Shown piece after piece: positions 11,286 through 23,050 of a stretch of DNA of 64,000 nt; the first letter of the stretch is position 1; each line of letters begins with the position of its first letter. Source of the stretch: Strigops habroptila (lineage: Eukaryota; Chordata; Aves; Psittaciformes; Psittacidae). The stretch covers positions 35,603,449 to 35,667,448 of the forward strand of contig NC_044302.2 of assembly GCF_004027225.2 (NCBI RefSeq). Direction: 5' to 3'. The position numbers and the translations under genes are program-made. Below the pieces are notes generated by a model. It worked only from the letters and a program-made list of their open reading frames with translations, was not told where the DNA came from and did no database searches.

Positions 11286-14200
11286 TCGCTTACAGAAGTT
11301 ATACTGGAACATGAAGGTGAAGATTCTGAAATAAGGTCTCTGTACATGATATCCACCTCACTCTACTGGAAATTCTACCACATTTCTTTCTAATTCTTCA
11401 TTTAATCCTTGTTCTATTTTATTGGAAAAACAGTAGTTGAAAGCGCAAGTACGATAATAGAATAATACATTTGTTCAGTCTGCAAGTGTGATCATCATTG
11501 TTAATCCCCACTACTGTAATTGAGGGAGACAAATTTTAAAAGTGTAGCTAAATGAAAATTTATACAAAATGAACTGCATCTGATTTTCACAAAGTGCAAA
11601 TAAAACTCATCTCTTGTGCTTGGAAATGCACAATTTTATTGGTGTAACTTGTTTGAATACATATGTATACCATCTAGAGAAGAAATAACAATGCTGTGAC
11701 TTGGAAATACTAAGTGCTGTTTTGCTTTGGAAGGATTCAGATTTTTTGTTTTACAAGATGCAACATATCTTCTATTAAAGTCTCATATGATCTCAACTCA
11801 TGATTGAATTTGTTAGGTATTTCCAATAAAATTGTTTTCTATGAAAACTGCAGAAGTTATCTATGCTATATGTATATAGCCCTGCACCTCTATCAGTGGG
11901 TTTAATGATAGTGAGTTGCTGAATAATGCTAAGACCTTTCAGTTTGTCAGCATCTTAGTGTAAGGTATCCCTATGCACACTCTTGAATTACTAGTAATTA
12001 GTAATTAATCTTGAACTGCAATAAATACAGGGTAAAAGACTTCATGTGGATGCTTACCAGAGAGCAGATGAGGTGCTGTAAGTCCTTCTTTTGCCTAATA
12101 GTAACCTTGTTCCTCTCCCAGAGAGGTAGATTAGTTGCAGTAAATATTCAGGAATCAAAAACTGTGTGTCTGAGGAGACAAAGTAGAAGCAACCTCAAGC
12201 AGGCTTGAAATCAGCACCACATTTAGGTGAGACAATATGAGTTTAAGATTGTGTTTTCCTAATCCTTTCCTCTGCATTTGTCTGCAGATAAGCTTATAAG
12301 CACTGCTTTATAGGATAAGGATGCTGTTCTGCTGTGTGTCTCCGGTCAACCCATGTCAGAGCGAAAGAACTAGTGATGACTAGGGCCATGTGGATCTCAG
12401 GAGTGAAGGGACTTGTACAAAAAAAAGAGAAGGACATAGACATTCAGTCTAAAGGGATGTAAATGGCAGAATTTTTCTCAGAAATACTCAAGCGCAGGCA
12501 TTTTGACTCCTTTGGGTTTTCTGCATAAGCTTTTCTCCACAACTGCCTTCTCATTGTGAGAGCCATCAATGGAAGCACCAGGTCTGCCACTTGCAATGGC
12601 TGTCCTCAAGAACATCAAAGTTGTAGTCTAGTCCTGAATCAAGATACATAGCTAAATAGTTAATCTTTACATTAAAATTAGATGATGTTGTGATATCCGT
12701 TTGTTTGTTTGTTTTTCCACGGAGTATGATCTTTTCTGGAAACCCTTCTGCTAACACAAAGCAAGTGTGTTATCATGAAATATTGGTCATGGCACTCAAA
12801 GAGATTGGATTGCAATTGAACAAAGCCATATCTGGATGTTTAATCTGAAAGATGTACAATAAAACAATATCAACAAACCACAGCCATTTCCTTGCTCATA
12901 AAAACTGCAGTCTTCCAGAATTTACAGAACTGGAAGCAATGCAGTCAGAAATCACTGAAGTAAATGACGATAGTAGTTTTTCCTCTTCTGTACCATGTCC
13001 TGGGTAAAAGCAGTTTGTGTCTTCCACTGTTTCCACTGGCATTCAAGTCACGACTCACAACTACACTATAGCTAGGTCCCTCTCTAACTTCTAGCCACTC
13101 AAATATGAACCAAATAAGTGAAATGGAAAAGATGTATTCCATACGGTACAGCAACAGTAGGAATTGATGGTTTAAATTGTTTTACACAACACAATGAGGT
13201 TTTATCTGTTTTGCTTGTGACGAGGGAAGGTTGTAAAATAATACAACTGGAAAGGCAAGAATTATTAGCTAGCCTAGCTAGTAAACTAGCTACCTTATGG
13301 AATAGCAGTAGGGATGAACCTCGAATTCTGGCTCTATAGCAATGGCTACGAATTTCTCTATTAATGGACTAGCTACTGAATTCACTTTACTGCTAGATAA
13401 GGTGCTGAGGTTCTGGCAGTGAAGAGCTGATTTTACATCTTACAGTAGGAAAAAATCTTGCCCTGCTGAATTTGGATATAGTTATACAGGAAAACAAGCA
13501 AATATCTTGGACTGCTTCTCTCTGCTGGACAACATAGCACAGAGGGATCTGCTGAATATTTAGCTGGCTTTTGTTCACAAATCAGCAAAAGGAGCTGCAC
13601 AACCACTTATTAGCTTTTAAAATGAAGTGAGTGGCAGCTGTTTCCCTTCATATGATTCCTTAATGTTTGCTTTGATGCTGGACAAAATATAAATTGCAGG
13701 AATTAGGGGGGAAAAAAAAAAAAAGCTTTTTGAAGTAAGGTCTCCTAGTTCTTCAATTCGTTGCATATGTACCCAAGCTGCTAATGCTCTCATGCCTAAA
13801 CCTCCTTCTAACCTTCCTCCAAAATGACTGACTTACTGCTGAATTGAGGTTGGACTCTAGACTATTCTGTGAGAGTGAATTTGCTTCATACAAACACCTC
13901 TTTTTCAGAAACTGCTAACTTTTCTTTCCTTTCACAGTTTTTTCAACTTTCTCTGTCTGTCATCATCTTAACCCTGGCAGAGAGTTTGTATTCTTACGTG
14001 TACATTTTAGAGTTCGCTTCATTGGTTGTTTTGGGTTTTTTGCAGGGAGGGGAGTGAGAAGGTGGTTCTTTTTCCACCACCCTGTGATGGCATGAGTTTA
14101 AACTGCATAATAGCAGGGGAAAGAAAATGTTCTGCATTAGAAACAAGGAACCATTTTATCCTAGAGAAATTTCTTGAGCAGCTAATAATAATGGCAGATG

Positions 14201-16495
14201 ACCTCCAGGGGGATTTTTTTTTAGAAGGGTAAGACAGGTAAGTGGGCTTCACTCAAGAAGGGCTATGTGTACCTTCTGTGAGTCCTATTAAGTGAATTCT
14301 GGTTTGTGAAGCCTGCCCTTAAGGGTTTGGTTTATTTGGATTTAATGACTCATGTAGGCTTGTGGATCAGCTTTATGAACCAAAGGATGCTGTTTGATCC
14401 TGCAAAATGAAAGGGAATGCTTCAAGTATCCTTCTATATTCTAGAAATCAAAGGAGTGAATGACTTAGAGAGAGACAGGAATGATATGTGCTGTGCCTAT
14501 GCTGCAAAGATAACAGTTATTTCATACTATGTGTGTCCTTCTGCAATGACTGTAAAATTGCCCTGTTGTTACCTGGGGCCCACATAATGTGTTTCAGGGA
14601 TGGCTGAATCATGTTGTTTTCTAACAGTTCATCTTCAAGCAATCACTGCTCTGTATGTTTTTCCCAGACATTGGGGTATGTATGAGTAGAGTTCAAAATG
14701 TATGAGTGGGGTTGAAGCAAAAGGGTGTGTTGCTACTGTCCTCCCCTATTGACACTCTACAAAGGATCTCTCTATTCCTCTTCTTTGTTTTCTTGCCTAA
14801 ACACATCTCCTCACTACACCATCCTTTCTGATGCCCTCTCCTTGCACTGTGTTCGTTCTTACCTGATTTACCAAATCTTTTCACATACACAGCTGATGAA
14901 AGAATCTGTCTTTACCCAGCAGCTCTGTAAATCATTAAGTAGGTTTAGATTTACATATAAAACAGCATGAAAGATGATGAGACTGATGAATTTGTTCGAT
15001 ACAAGTAATAAGGCTTCCTCTACATAAATAAAAGCAAAGAAATTAGCAGAAGCTTTTGCTATTCCTAACTGACAGGTATTCAATGGAAGCTTGCATAGTC
15101 ATCCAGAGGTACGGAAAGTTAAGTGCAAGATGAAAGACACTGCAAAAAGTAGAATGTAACTCGAGGCTTTGTATTCAGTGTGGAAAATTAGTGACAGGTA
15201 AGGGAAGAGATTTGCCCTGATTTGGACTTCCTTGACTTATATGTGATGTGGTGTGAGTAACTTCAGTTTCAGAAGACCTAATGTGCATTACACATATAGC
15301 AGATAAGTACCAGGTTTAGCATGGGTACAAACATGGAACTCATACTAGGTCATCTATGAAAAGAGGGAAGCTCTAGTATGTGCAAACTATTTTGAGAGAA
15401 ATGTTCCTTGATAAGAACAGTATCTCACAGTTTGCTTCTTATAGATGACACTACCATAGGCATGGACGCCTTGTACCTTGATAAAATTGTATGAAAATTT
15501 CACAAGTCAAATTTAAAAGGTTCTTATCCTGTACTTATTTCTGAAGTTAAACCTAGAAAGAGTGGACTGCTTATACCTGATGCAGTGATGTCTATACAAA
15601 AGGACAAGGGCATTCACAAAACAGAACTGCAGCAACTAGGCTGGCAGAAAGATTACTGGTCCTACCTGCGCCAGCATACCAGATTGACTTCCTGCTTTGG
15701 GTTTGAATTTATGGGTTGCAGGAGAGAGGCAAGAGGTTGCACATCTCTTACATGTATTTTTCATTCATAAAAACTGCTTCTTCTGTAAAAGAATCATGTC
15801 TTCTTGACTTGCCTTTTTCCTCTGAGTTTGTAACCTGAGTTTGGTGGCAGGAAAATAATGATATTTGTAGCTCTATAATAGAATTTCACACATAGTATGT
15901 CACAAACACATACATGAACTTTTATCTGTGGTTTAGTTTCATGTCCAATAATGACAGTGCAAATCTTAATGCTCTTAACATAGATCTGTGTGGAACACGG
16001 TGCTTTTGAACTGCTGCCTTTAGTTTCCTGGAGACTGAGAGGCATTCATGTGCTGGTTACACGCAGGGTGCAACCTGAAGACTTTCTTTGACTCCATATG
16101 GACATATTCAGAAATTGTTATTCTAATTTTTTAAGCAATAAGATCAAGCAATGGAGAATAAGGTCCTGTCAGTTTTCAAGTACTAGGTTGTCATCAATGG
16201 TGCGATCCAGCTCGTTCTGAGACCGTTTTAAAGAAAGTCGAATGCTTTCACACAGGTAGCCCAGTGCCAAAAAAAAATTCCCCTGCTGCTATGTCATTCA
16301 TTAAGGAGTACATAAAGGCTCATGGTAAGCATTTCTAGATCATCTGAGATGTGAATATGATTGCAAGTACCTGGATAACATCTTACTACACCACAACAGA
16401 AACATGTGCCCTTTGGGTTACAGAATATGTTAGGTATTAGACTAAACAAAAATATGATGGTGAATACCTGTTTTCTAAGTGCTCTGGTAGGCCAT
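11286..16495. other. Gene-free upstream flank
   Basis: AT-rich DNA with no recognised gene, RNA gene or dated repeat. It includes a CTAG-rich patch near 13265-13291 and a G-run followed by an A-run near 13706-13724. Open frames are 60-90 codons and AT-biased. Confidence 0.55.
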
Positions 16496-16577
16496 TTGTG
16501 TGTGTGTGTACGATCACACACATACATACATACATACATACATACACACACATACAAACATCATACACACACACTGA
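16496..16577. repeat. TG / CATA / CA microsatellite
   Basis: A compound simple repeat: (TG)n, then (CATA)n, then (CA)n units. It yields false open frames rich in Thr-His-Thr or Cys-Val-Cys on both strands. It is a likely length-polymorphic marker about 2 kb upstream of the CAMK4 start codon. Confidence 0.95.
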
Positions 16578-17814
16578 TGTTTTCATCATCAGTGACCATT
16601 TCTTCCCTCAGGAGATGCCGTCAGAAAATGTCATAAGAAAAGAGGAAACATTGTCACCTAGCAACCAAAGCTTTATGAAGAAAAGTTCCACGCTGACCAG
16701 CAGAGACAGAGTGAGCCGGGGAGTTGGGAGGCGGCATGAGCAACAGTGAGCAGGCTGCTTGTCAGCTGCACTGGCGCTGATCTGAGCCCTGTCATGGTAG
16801 GTGCTCTGGGCACAAGACTCATCTTGGAGGAAGTTTGGAGTTTCTGTAAAACTGGCTTGCATAGAACTTGGTTTCCAAAATAGGTCTTTGGGTTACTTTT
16901 TCCTGACTTTCAAATAGGGATTTGGAAATGATACAAATATCAAAGTAGGATGGGGATCTACATTTTAATTTTATAACAGCAAAAAGTAAACTTGAGAGGA
17001 AGGGGCATTAGCTATCTTTTATCTCATTTATCCTTTTTATTCTTTCCATTAACGAAGACCTGATTAAGCAGATATTTCTTCTATTCCATACTGGACAGCA
17101 ACAGCTTAAGCAGAGAGAAGCAGTTCTCTTTTAAAATCTTTCAGAAATGAAGAGATTCAGAGTTAATATTACTTGCCCCCTTCTAAGTAAAAAAGCTGGG
17201 GAATAGTAAAAGACAGACTTGTTTATGGGAGGAAACAAACCATCTTGGAAAACATTAATACACCTGAATTAATACAACACTGAACAGGATACCATGCTTT
17301 ATTTGAGCAAGGAATGCAATGTTTAGAAACAGGCTAGTGGATTGTGATTGAAAATTGGTGGACAATGCTTCTGTCACTTCTGCTGCTCAGGCTTGCACAT
17401 AGTCCGTTTTACCTCCTGTCTGTGCTTACACAACAGTACAAGTGGGTGTAATAGCATGGAGAGGATGTGAGTAGGATTGATCTGGCATACTACGCATGCG
17501 AGGCACACACAACTGCTGCTGTTTTATTCCAGCACTACGCCAACAGAAACTGCCCTTATATAGGCACTTCTGGCTAAGGTCTTTACAGCCAGGGATACAA
17601 AATAGTGTATTACAACTGCATACATTTCATAACCTGCAGATTTCATAACCTGTTAAAAGTGGCACTGCAGCACAGCATTTTTGTTTCTTTATGGCTTCTC
17701 GAAGTTCTGTGTTGGGAAGGGAAGCTGTATTTTTTTGATTTTTGCGGTCACGTTTGAGCACTTGTCAGTCTCTTTCTCAGCACCGTTTGTTTTGTTCAGT
17801 CACTGCCTCCACAC
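16578..17814. other. CAMK4 proximal upstream region
   Basis: No gene is identified. A locally GC-richer patch at about 16690-16800 ends in a splice-donor-like GTAGGT at 16797 and might be part of a noncoding upstream exon, but nothing proves it. The rest is AT-rich. Confidence 0.4.
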
Positions 17815-18302
17815 CCTCCTCCCCAAATTTCACAGCGAACGCCGACAGAGAAATCCTGAACTCCCGCGTCGCACCCTGACAGCCGATCCTGGATTTGGAA
17901 TTGCCAAAATGGTGCAGCATAACCGGGTGCGCCCGCCTTGCCGCGGGCGACGCATCCTTCCCGGCCTTGGCCAAACCCGCAGCAGACCAGGATGCCATTC
18001 CTCCCTTCCTGAAGCTGTGCCCCCCTGGAGCTCGGTCCCGCCGTCCGTTGGGCTGCTCCAAGCAGGATGCTGCTTTTAGTCCGCCCTGGGGCTCGCTCCG
18101 TGCCGCCGGAGAGTGCCCGCGGGCCCTCAGCGGGCCTGCAGGCGACCGCGGCCGGTGCGACCTCCGCCCGGGGCTGCTTCTTGCGCCGCCACCGCCCTGC
18201 CCGCCCCCCGCCCCGCCCCGGGCCCGTCCCCCCGGAGGTGTCCCCGCCGCCCCTCCGGGCTGGGGGAGCAGCTGCTGCAGCCCAGCCCGGCCCGGCCCGG
18301 CG

Positions 18303-18412
18303 CGGAGGAGGAGAGAGAGGAAGTGAGGGAAGGAAGGAAAAAAGGAAGGAGAGAGAAAGAGGGAGAGAGGGAGGAAGGAAGGAAGGGAGAGAGGGAAGAG
18401 GCGAGGCGAGGC
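18303..18412 (+). repeat. GGAA/GA purine tract in the CAMK4 5' region
   Basis: About 110 bp that is almost entirely purine on the coding strand, built from GAGA and GGAAGGAA units with one A-run. It lies 75-185 bp before the start codon, so it is either leader RNA or immediate promoter DNA. Confidence 0.9.
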
Positions 18413-18430
18413 CAGTCGTCGCCAGCCACC

Positions 18431-18451
18431 TTGTGCTTCTGTTTTCTGCAG
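18431..18451 (+). promoter_or_regulatory. Splice-acceptor-like site just before the CAMK4 start codon
   Basis: A pyrimidine tract, 'cttctgttttctgcag', ends in AG at 18450-18451, 35 nt before the ATG. If used, an upstream noncoding or coding exon could join here; the frame from the ATG stays open upstream through this point. Use of the site is inference. Confidence 0.4.
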
Positions 18452-18486
18452 CGGAGGAGGTGGCAGCCCCCGGCAGGCGTCCCGGC

Positions 18487-18665
18487 ATGCTGAAAGTCAC
18501 CATGCCCTCTTCCTCCTCCTCCTCATCATCCTCTTCCTCATCGTCCTCCTCCTCCGGCTCCTCAGCCACCGGCCGCCCTGGATCCGCTGTGCCCGACTAC
18601 TGGATCGATGGCTCCAACAAGGACACCCTGGCCCACTACTTCGAGCTGGAGTCCGAGCTGGGACG
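18487..18665 (+). CDS. CAMK4: CaMKIV, first coding exon (partial gene)
   Basis: This exon encodes the N-terminus of calcium/calmodulin-dependent protein kinase IV, a Ser/Thr kinase that, once bound by Ca2+/calmodulin and phosphorylated by CaMKK, phosphorylates CREB and related factors in the nucleus. The start MLKVTMPS matches the mammalian MLKVTVPS start, which decides the ATG at 18487. The block VPDYWIDGSNKDTLAHYFELESELGR (residues 35-60; only its first 20 are needed: VPDYWIDGSNKDTLAHYFEL) is the conserved lead-in to the kinase domain. The coding part stops at 18665 after two bases of an Arg codon (phase 2), followed by GTGAGG. The glycine-rich loop and all catalytic motifs lie in later exons outside the window. 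Residues 8-23 are an unbroken run of 16 serines, replacing a mixed Ser/Ala/Cys stretch in mammals. The kinase identity is secure; later exons were not found. Confidence 0.95.
18508..18555 (+). repeat. TCN trinucleotide repeat encoding Ser16
   Basis: Sixteen consecutive serine codons, mostly TCC with TCT, TCA and TCG interruptions. The mixed codons suggest a stabilised or selected run rather than a recent slippage expansion. Confidence 0.95.
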
Positions 18666-18671
18666 GTGAGG
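18666..18671 (+). promoter_or_regulatory. CAMK4 exon 1 splice donor
   Basis: GTGAGG directly after GGACG. Splitting the Arg codon CG|G here matches the expected join to the GATSIVYRC block that begins the next exon in mammals. Confidence 0.9.
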
Positions 18672-18677
18672 CGCGCC

Positions 18678-18705
18678 GGGGACGGGGACGGGGACGGGGA
18701 CGGGG
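18678..18705 (+). repeat. (GGGGAC)n array, five GGGG runs
   Basis: GGGG occurs at 18678, 18684, 18690, 18696 and 18702, each separated by the dinucleotide AC. This is an ideal intramolecular G-quadruplex motif on the sense strand, 12 nt into intron 1. Confidence 0.95.
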
Positions 18706-20999
18706 CTGGCGCTGGGGCTCCCCTCCCCGGCGGCAATGGTCGCTGTGGCGAGAGCGGCAGAACTTTGGTGTGTGTGAACGGCGGCGAGAGAGCGTGTGGC
18801 TTTCACGCCGTGTAGGCTTTCGAAGGAAAATTACACCTCCGAGAGCCACGCTGTGCAAATCCTCAAGAGAAGCGAGTGATGTTCGGAAGGTGTCAGTCCG
18901 TTCCGGCAGGTGCTGGTCCACATGACGTTGGTCAGGTTACCTGTATATTTGCATACCTAATACTGTATCAGCTGAATGGTAGGCATCACTTTGAGAGCAC
19001 TAAAATGCAAGCTTATTTGTAGCCTCACTTCATTTGAGACTTCTTACTGTTATCACCTTTGTCAGCACCCTTGGACCTTGCACTGCCAAAACTCCCAGCC
19101 TAGACAGGAGTCTCTGAACAGGCCTCTGTTAGCAGAGTCTTCTCACTGGAGTGCAGCACAGACGAGCGAGTGGTGCATGTTCATTCATGAATTCTGCGCT
19201 ACTGCACTGAATTCTGCCCTACATGCTTCTGCCTGGCAACTTAAAGGTCCCAAGTGTTCAGCGTTTTTAAAACCAAAGCCCAGTGTAAAATGCTGTTGCC
19301 TATATCTAATGTGCTATTTTTACTTTCTGATTACAGTTGTTGATTCATGTTGAATCTGTGGAAAAAAAAGTGGAAAATGACAGCTTTTTAATGGGTTAAA
19401 AGGTTTATAGTAGATGACTAAAATCTGTAAGTCAATAGGTAACAAATAGCAATTGTTAGTTTTGCCAATGACAGTGGGATCCAGAGATCCAATGGCAGTG
19501 AAATCCTGGATGACTGTGGGAAATTTTCAGGTAATAACATGGTTGCCTTGGTACTGTATTTTCGCAGAAAGGGCGTACAATGAAAGTTGCTGCTTACCAA
19601 CCATACCTGTGCTTGCTGTACTGTAACTGATAGGGGCAGGAAGATCTGTAGAAATACAATATATCATTCTTGGCTTGCTGGCTAGGTCTCAAGCATCTGC
19701 TGGTACCTCTTTGCCACTGTTGCTACTCATGCTAGCCAGAATTAGATAAGCACAGGTTATGTACGCTTGCCACCTTTATACTTGACTTCACTGCACACCT
19801 ATGCAGAAACATAAAAATGTAAAGCAGGAAATACTGTTCTGTCAGTTTTGTGTCTGGAATTGACAAAAAAAAAAATGCATACTGCTAATTAACAGCAGTT
19901 GATACCAACTCTGTCACCTGAGTTAGTACTGTAACCCGTGGGCTGTCTAAAATCCTTTCAGCATGCATGATAGGGACTGTGGGCTTTATTTAAGAATAGT
20001 CTGTATCAGTGATACATCATGGTTTTATTGAGTAGCTTGGGAAGGGATTTTAAAAGGAGAACTCTCCTGTCTAAGGAAGCAAGAGTTAATGAAAGCTGAG
20101 GTGCAGTGGGTTTTTTTGCTTTGCAAGGTGAGACAGTAGATGCTGAAAACCTAACAAAAGGATTGAATAAGGAAGATAACCACACCCAGCTAGTGTAGAG
20201 ATGCCAGCTACTAAATCTGCTCTGCTGTTAGACAGAAGTAGGAAATAAGATTTAAAGCAAAAAGAAAACAGAAGGTAATAACCATCTTAATCAAAGACCA
20301 TAAGGTAGGGAAGGGAGAGAGAAAAACTCGGGAGGAATACATGCTGCAAGGGAAAATTGCACTAATGGGTATGGCAGTGACATCTTGGTCCTTAGATCCC
20401 AAGGCTAGCTTTGAGATCTTTTAAGAGGCAGCATCCAGAGTGTTGATGCTTATCTCAGCCCTCCTCTGACAGCCTAGGTGTATCTTACAAATCTGTAAGG
20501 GACATCCAACAGTCCCTCTTGGTTCCTAAATGTAATATAAAACTGTATTGTTTTCTCTTGGTAACCTTGTCTCCAACCTTTTAATTTTGGAGATGATTTT
20601 GGGTACATCTATGAAAAAATATTTATTGCTTAGGTTAGTGGTGGTGAAAGTATATTGGCTGAGGCCGAAAAATGTGAGTATGTAATCCATTCAGATGCAG
20701 TAAATCAAAATAATACACTACAAGAACCAGTGTGAGACAGTGTGCTAAAATATCTTTAACAAATACAGAGATTGGAAGAGGTCTTTTGTCAAACTGCAAA
20801 GACATGCATTTGGACAGCTATTGCCAAGTATGGGAATTCCTCTTTGGAAGGAGTGTCTTTTCTGCAAAGTATGTCTGTCAAATCCCTGATCCATGACGGT
20901 CAGTAATTCTTCCTTGCACAACAACTAAGGAGGCATGGGAGAAGAGGAGGAAGGTACTGCTAGCAAGAAAAATAATAAATACCTAAAAGCTTGGGTAGG
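18706..20999. other. Intronic, no feature seen after the CpG island
   Basis: The CpG-rich zone fades by about 18.9 kb. The rest is ordinary AT-rich intron with no recognised repeat or exon. A 125-codon plus-strand open frame at 18976-19353 has no recognisable domain. Confidence 0.55.
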
Positions 21000-21240
21000 A
21001 GTAAACAGTTGACTTTCAATAGAGGAGTTCTACAGGGATCAGTTCAGGTGTCTGTGCTGCTCAACATGGCCAGAAATAAAGGGGTTTAATACTGATATTT
21101 TCTGGTGTTATTAAATTATTAAGGGTTTTAAAAACAGTGTTGCCTATAAAGAATTGCAGAAAGACCTTATTGGACTGATAGGACATTTAAATGGTGGATG
21201 AAATTCAGTTTAAATAAATAAAATGGGGGTGGAGGAGAAA
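21000..21240 (+). mobile_element. Ancient degenerate CR1 ORF2 relic
   Basis: Text such as 'ctacagggatcagttcaggtg', 'ctgctcaacatgg' and, later, 'cagaaagaccttattgga...atgaaattcag' parallels the CR1 reverse-transcriptase region (the QGS-VLGPVLFN and RDL-RLE-WA-NLMKFN parts), with many substitutions and frameshifts. The orientation is plus. The match is from memory, so confidence is moderate. Confidence 0.45.
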
Positions 21241-22353
21241 CTATGTGGTGGTTTTCTTTTCCTAGTATACCCTATAGTGAGGTTAAGACAGAGATCTATG
21301 GAGATGCGTATGGAGTGGATGGAACACCTGGTTGAGATGCTTGTTTGCAGTTTTCTGTGATGCAAGCTCCACAGAGCACCTGACAAAGCTAGCAAGTCAA
21401 AAAAGAGCCATATGTAAGGCCGTTTCAGCACACTGTGTAGTTACATGGTGGGACTCCTCACTAGCAGATATGATGTGCGGTAAAAGTTTCCTTGTCTTTA
21501 ATGGGCAACTAGGCAAATTTACATTCAGGAAATCCATTAAGACTGATTGAACATGAAGATACTAACTACTGAACTGCAAGTTGTTGAATATTGTGAGAAT
21601 ATTCTTTGACAGTACTGATAGGTTTGCTCTACTCCTATGTTTTTCTTGAGACATCTGTGTTTAGCCATTGTTAAGAGACGGTATTCTGGGCTAGACAGGC
21701 TTTTATTCTGACCCAGGAGACCTATTTTTCTGTCCAGCTGAAATCCTAGCTAGTTCACCTTCCTTTTAGTCCATTTCTGACAATGTGAGGGAGGGAGGGG
21801 TAACGGGAGAGGAGAGCGTGTGTGTGTGTACCACGTAACTGGAGTTCAAAATGCTGTCAATATTAAATTTTGGTCTTTGTTTTACAAAGAGTATCTGTTC
21901 CTTCTCTGAGTGTTGCAACACTGGTCAATTGTGGACAATGGAATTTTGTTGTGAGTGTATTTAATCTAAAAGATTATTTTTGACTTTCCCTTGGAAAAAG
22001 ATTTTAATAATTATAGGTTCTAAACTTTTATGTTACTTAAAGACTAAAACCTTTTGTTAGCCTTATATAACCCATGGTGTATCTTTTGGTACAGAGTTTC
22101 TGAATTCAGGATTAGTCTAAAAACGGTCAGAAATTCAGTAACAATTTTTTATACTCAGCAATATGATGAAAAAGGAATTTGTGAGAATTTTAGTTATGGG
22201 ATTTTACTTAGCATTCACTCTCTTGCACCAAACTACATAACTATTTGAATTGAAACTGTCTAGTTTTATTATTGTAGGCATATTTTAGATCTATTAAATG
22301 GTCAAGAGCAGCTGGAAGTATACCTTAGGGTTTTTAGGTTAAATAAAATAAGA

Positions 22354-22450
22354 ATAACAACAAACCCCACAAAAACCAACCAAAAAAAACCTGCCAAAAC
22401 CCAAAAAAACCGCCCAAAACCCACAAACCACCAAAACCCCCCAAGAAAAA
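22354..22450 (-). repeat. A/C-rich tract (TTTGG-like on the minus strand)
   Basis: About 95 bp of A and C with almost no G or T on the plus strand, so the minus strand is a G/T tract with several G-runs, including a GGGGGG. It is the antisense counterpart of the plus-strand G/T tracts elsewhere in the window. Confidence 0.85.
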
Positions 22451-22672
22451 TTACAGGCATTTTTCTTTGTGTAAAAATGATAAATCAGGATCTTCCAAGA
22501 TTACCTTTGCCTTCGTGGGCAGTCTTTCAATTGTGTGATCCTTGCAGATGACCTGAAACTGAAAGGCGCTCAGTACTTGCAACTTACCTTGAGTTGATAG
22601 GTGGTTTCTGTCCTTGAGTTCTTAGCACAGAGAGAGTTTAAATTCAATGTGTTGTTTGAACTGCAGATTTTA

Positions 22673-23050
22673 TAGAATCATAGAATAGTTTGGGTTGGAA
22701 GGGACCCCCAAAGGCCATCCAGTCCAACCCCACTGCAGTGAGCAGGGACATGGTCAACTAGATCAGGTTGCCCAGAACCACATCCAGTCTGGCCTTGAAT
22801 GTCTCCAGGGATGGTGCATCCATCCACCACCTCTCTGGGCAACTGGTGCCAGTGTTTTACCACCCTCATTGCAAAAAAACCTCCTCCCCACATCCAGCCT
22901 GAATCTCCCCTCTTCTGCTCCAAAACCATTACCTCTGCTTTCATTGCAACAGGCCCTGCTAAAAAGTATCTCCCCATCTTTCTCACAGGTGCCTTCTGAG
23001 TACTGAAAGGCTACAATAAGATCTCTCCAGAGTTGTCCTTGCTCTGGGCC
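22673..23050 (-). mobile_element. CR1 LINE 3' fragment, antisense
   Basis: It starts with the reversed tail 'tagaatcatagaatag', then 'tttgggttggaagggacc', and continues ~380 bp into the reversed ORF2 C-terminus. The block 'ccaaaggccatccagtccaaccc' marks a different CR1 subfamily from the copy at 37.6 kb. Truncated minus-strand ORF2 codons remain between about 22763 and 23050. Confidence 0.93.

Larger units (their letters stand above)
17815..18780 (+). promoter_or_regulatory. CpG island: CAMK4 promoter, 5' leader and exon 1
   Basis: An abrupt change from AT-rich flank to dense CpG and GC-rich DNA surrounds CAMK4 exon 1. It includes a GC-box (CCCCGCCCC, 18211-18219). No TATA box stands out near the exon, which fits dispersed CpG-island initiation. 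The transcription start cannot be fixed from sequence. Long antisense and other-frame open frames here (for example 17796-18569, minus) arise because GC-rich DNA lacks stop codons. Confidence 0.85.

Noticed and set aside
16294..16749. Cys/Val/Tyr- and Thr/His-rich open frames
   Set aside because: They are translations of the TG/CATA microsatellite.
17796..18569. 257-codon minus-strand open frame opposite CAMK4 exon 1
   Set aside because: It is the antisense shadow of the GC-rich, CpG-dense promoter. Its Glu/Asp-rich start is the reverse of the serine codons, and the rest is Pro/Ala/Gly/Arg filler.
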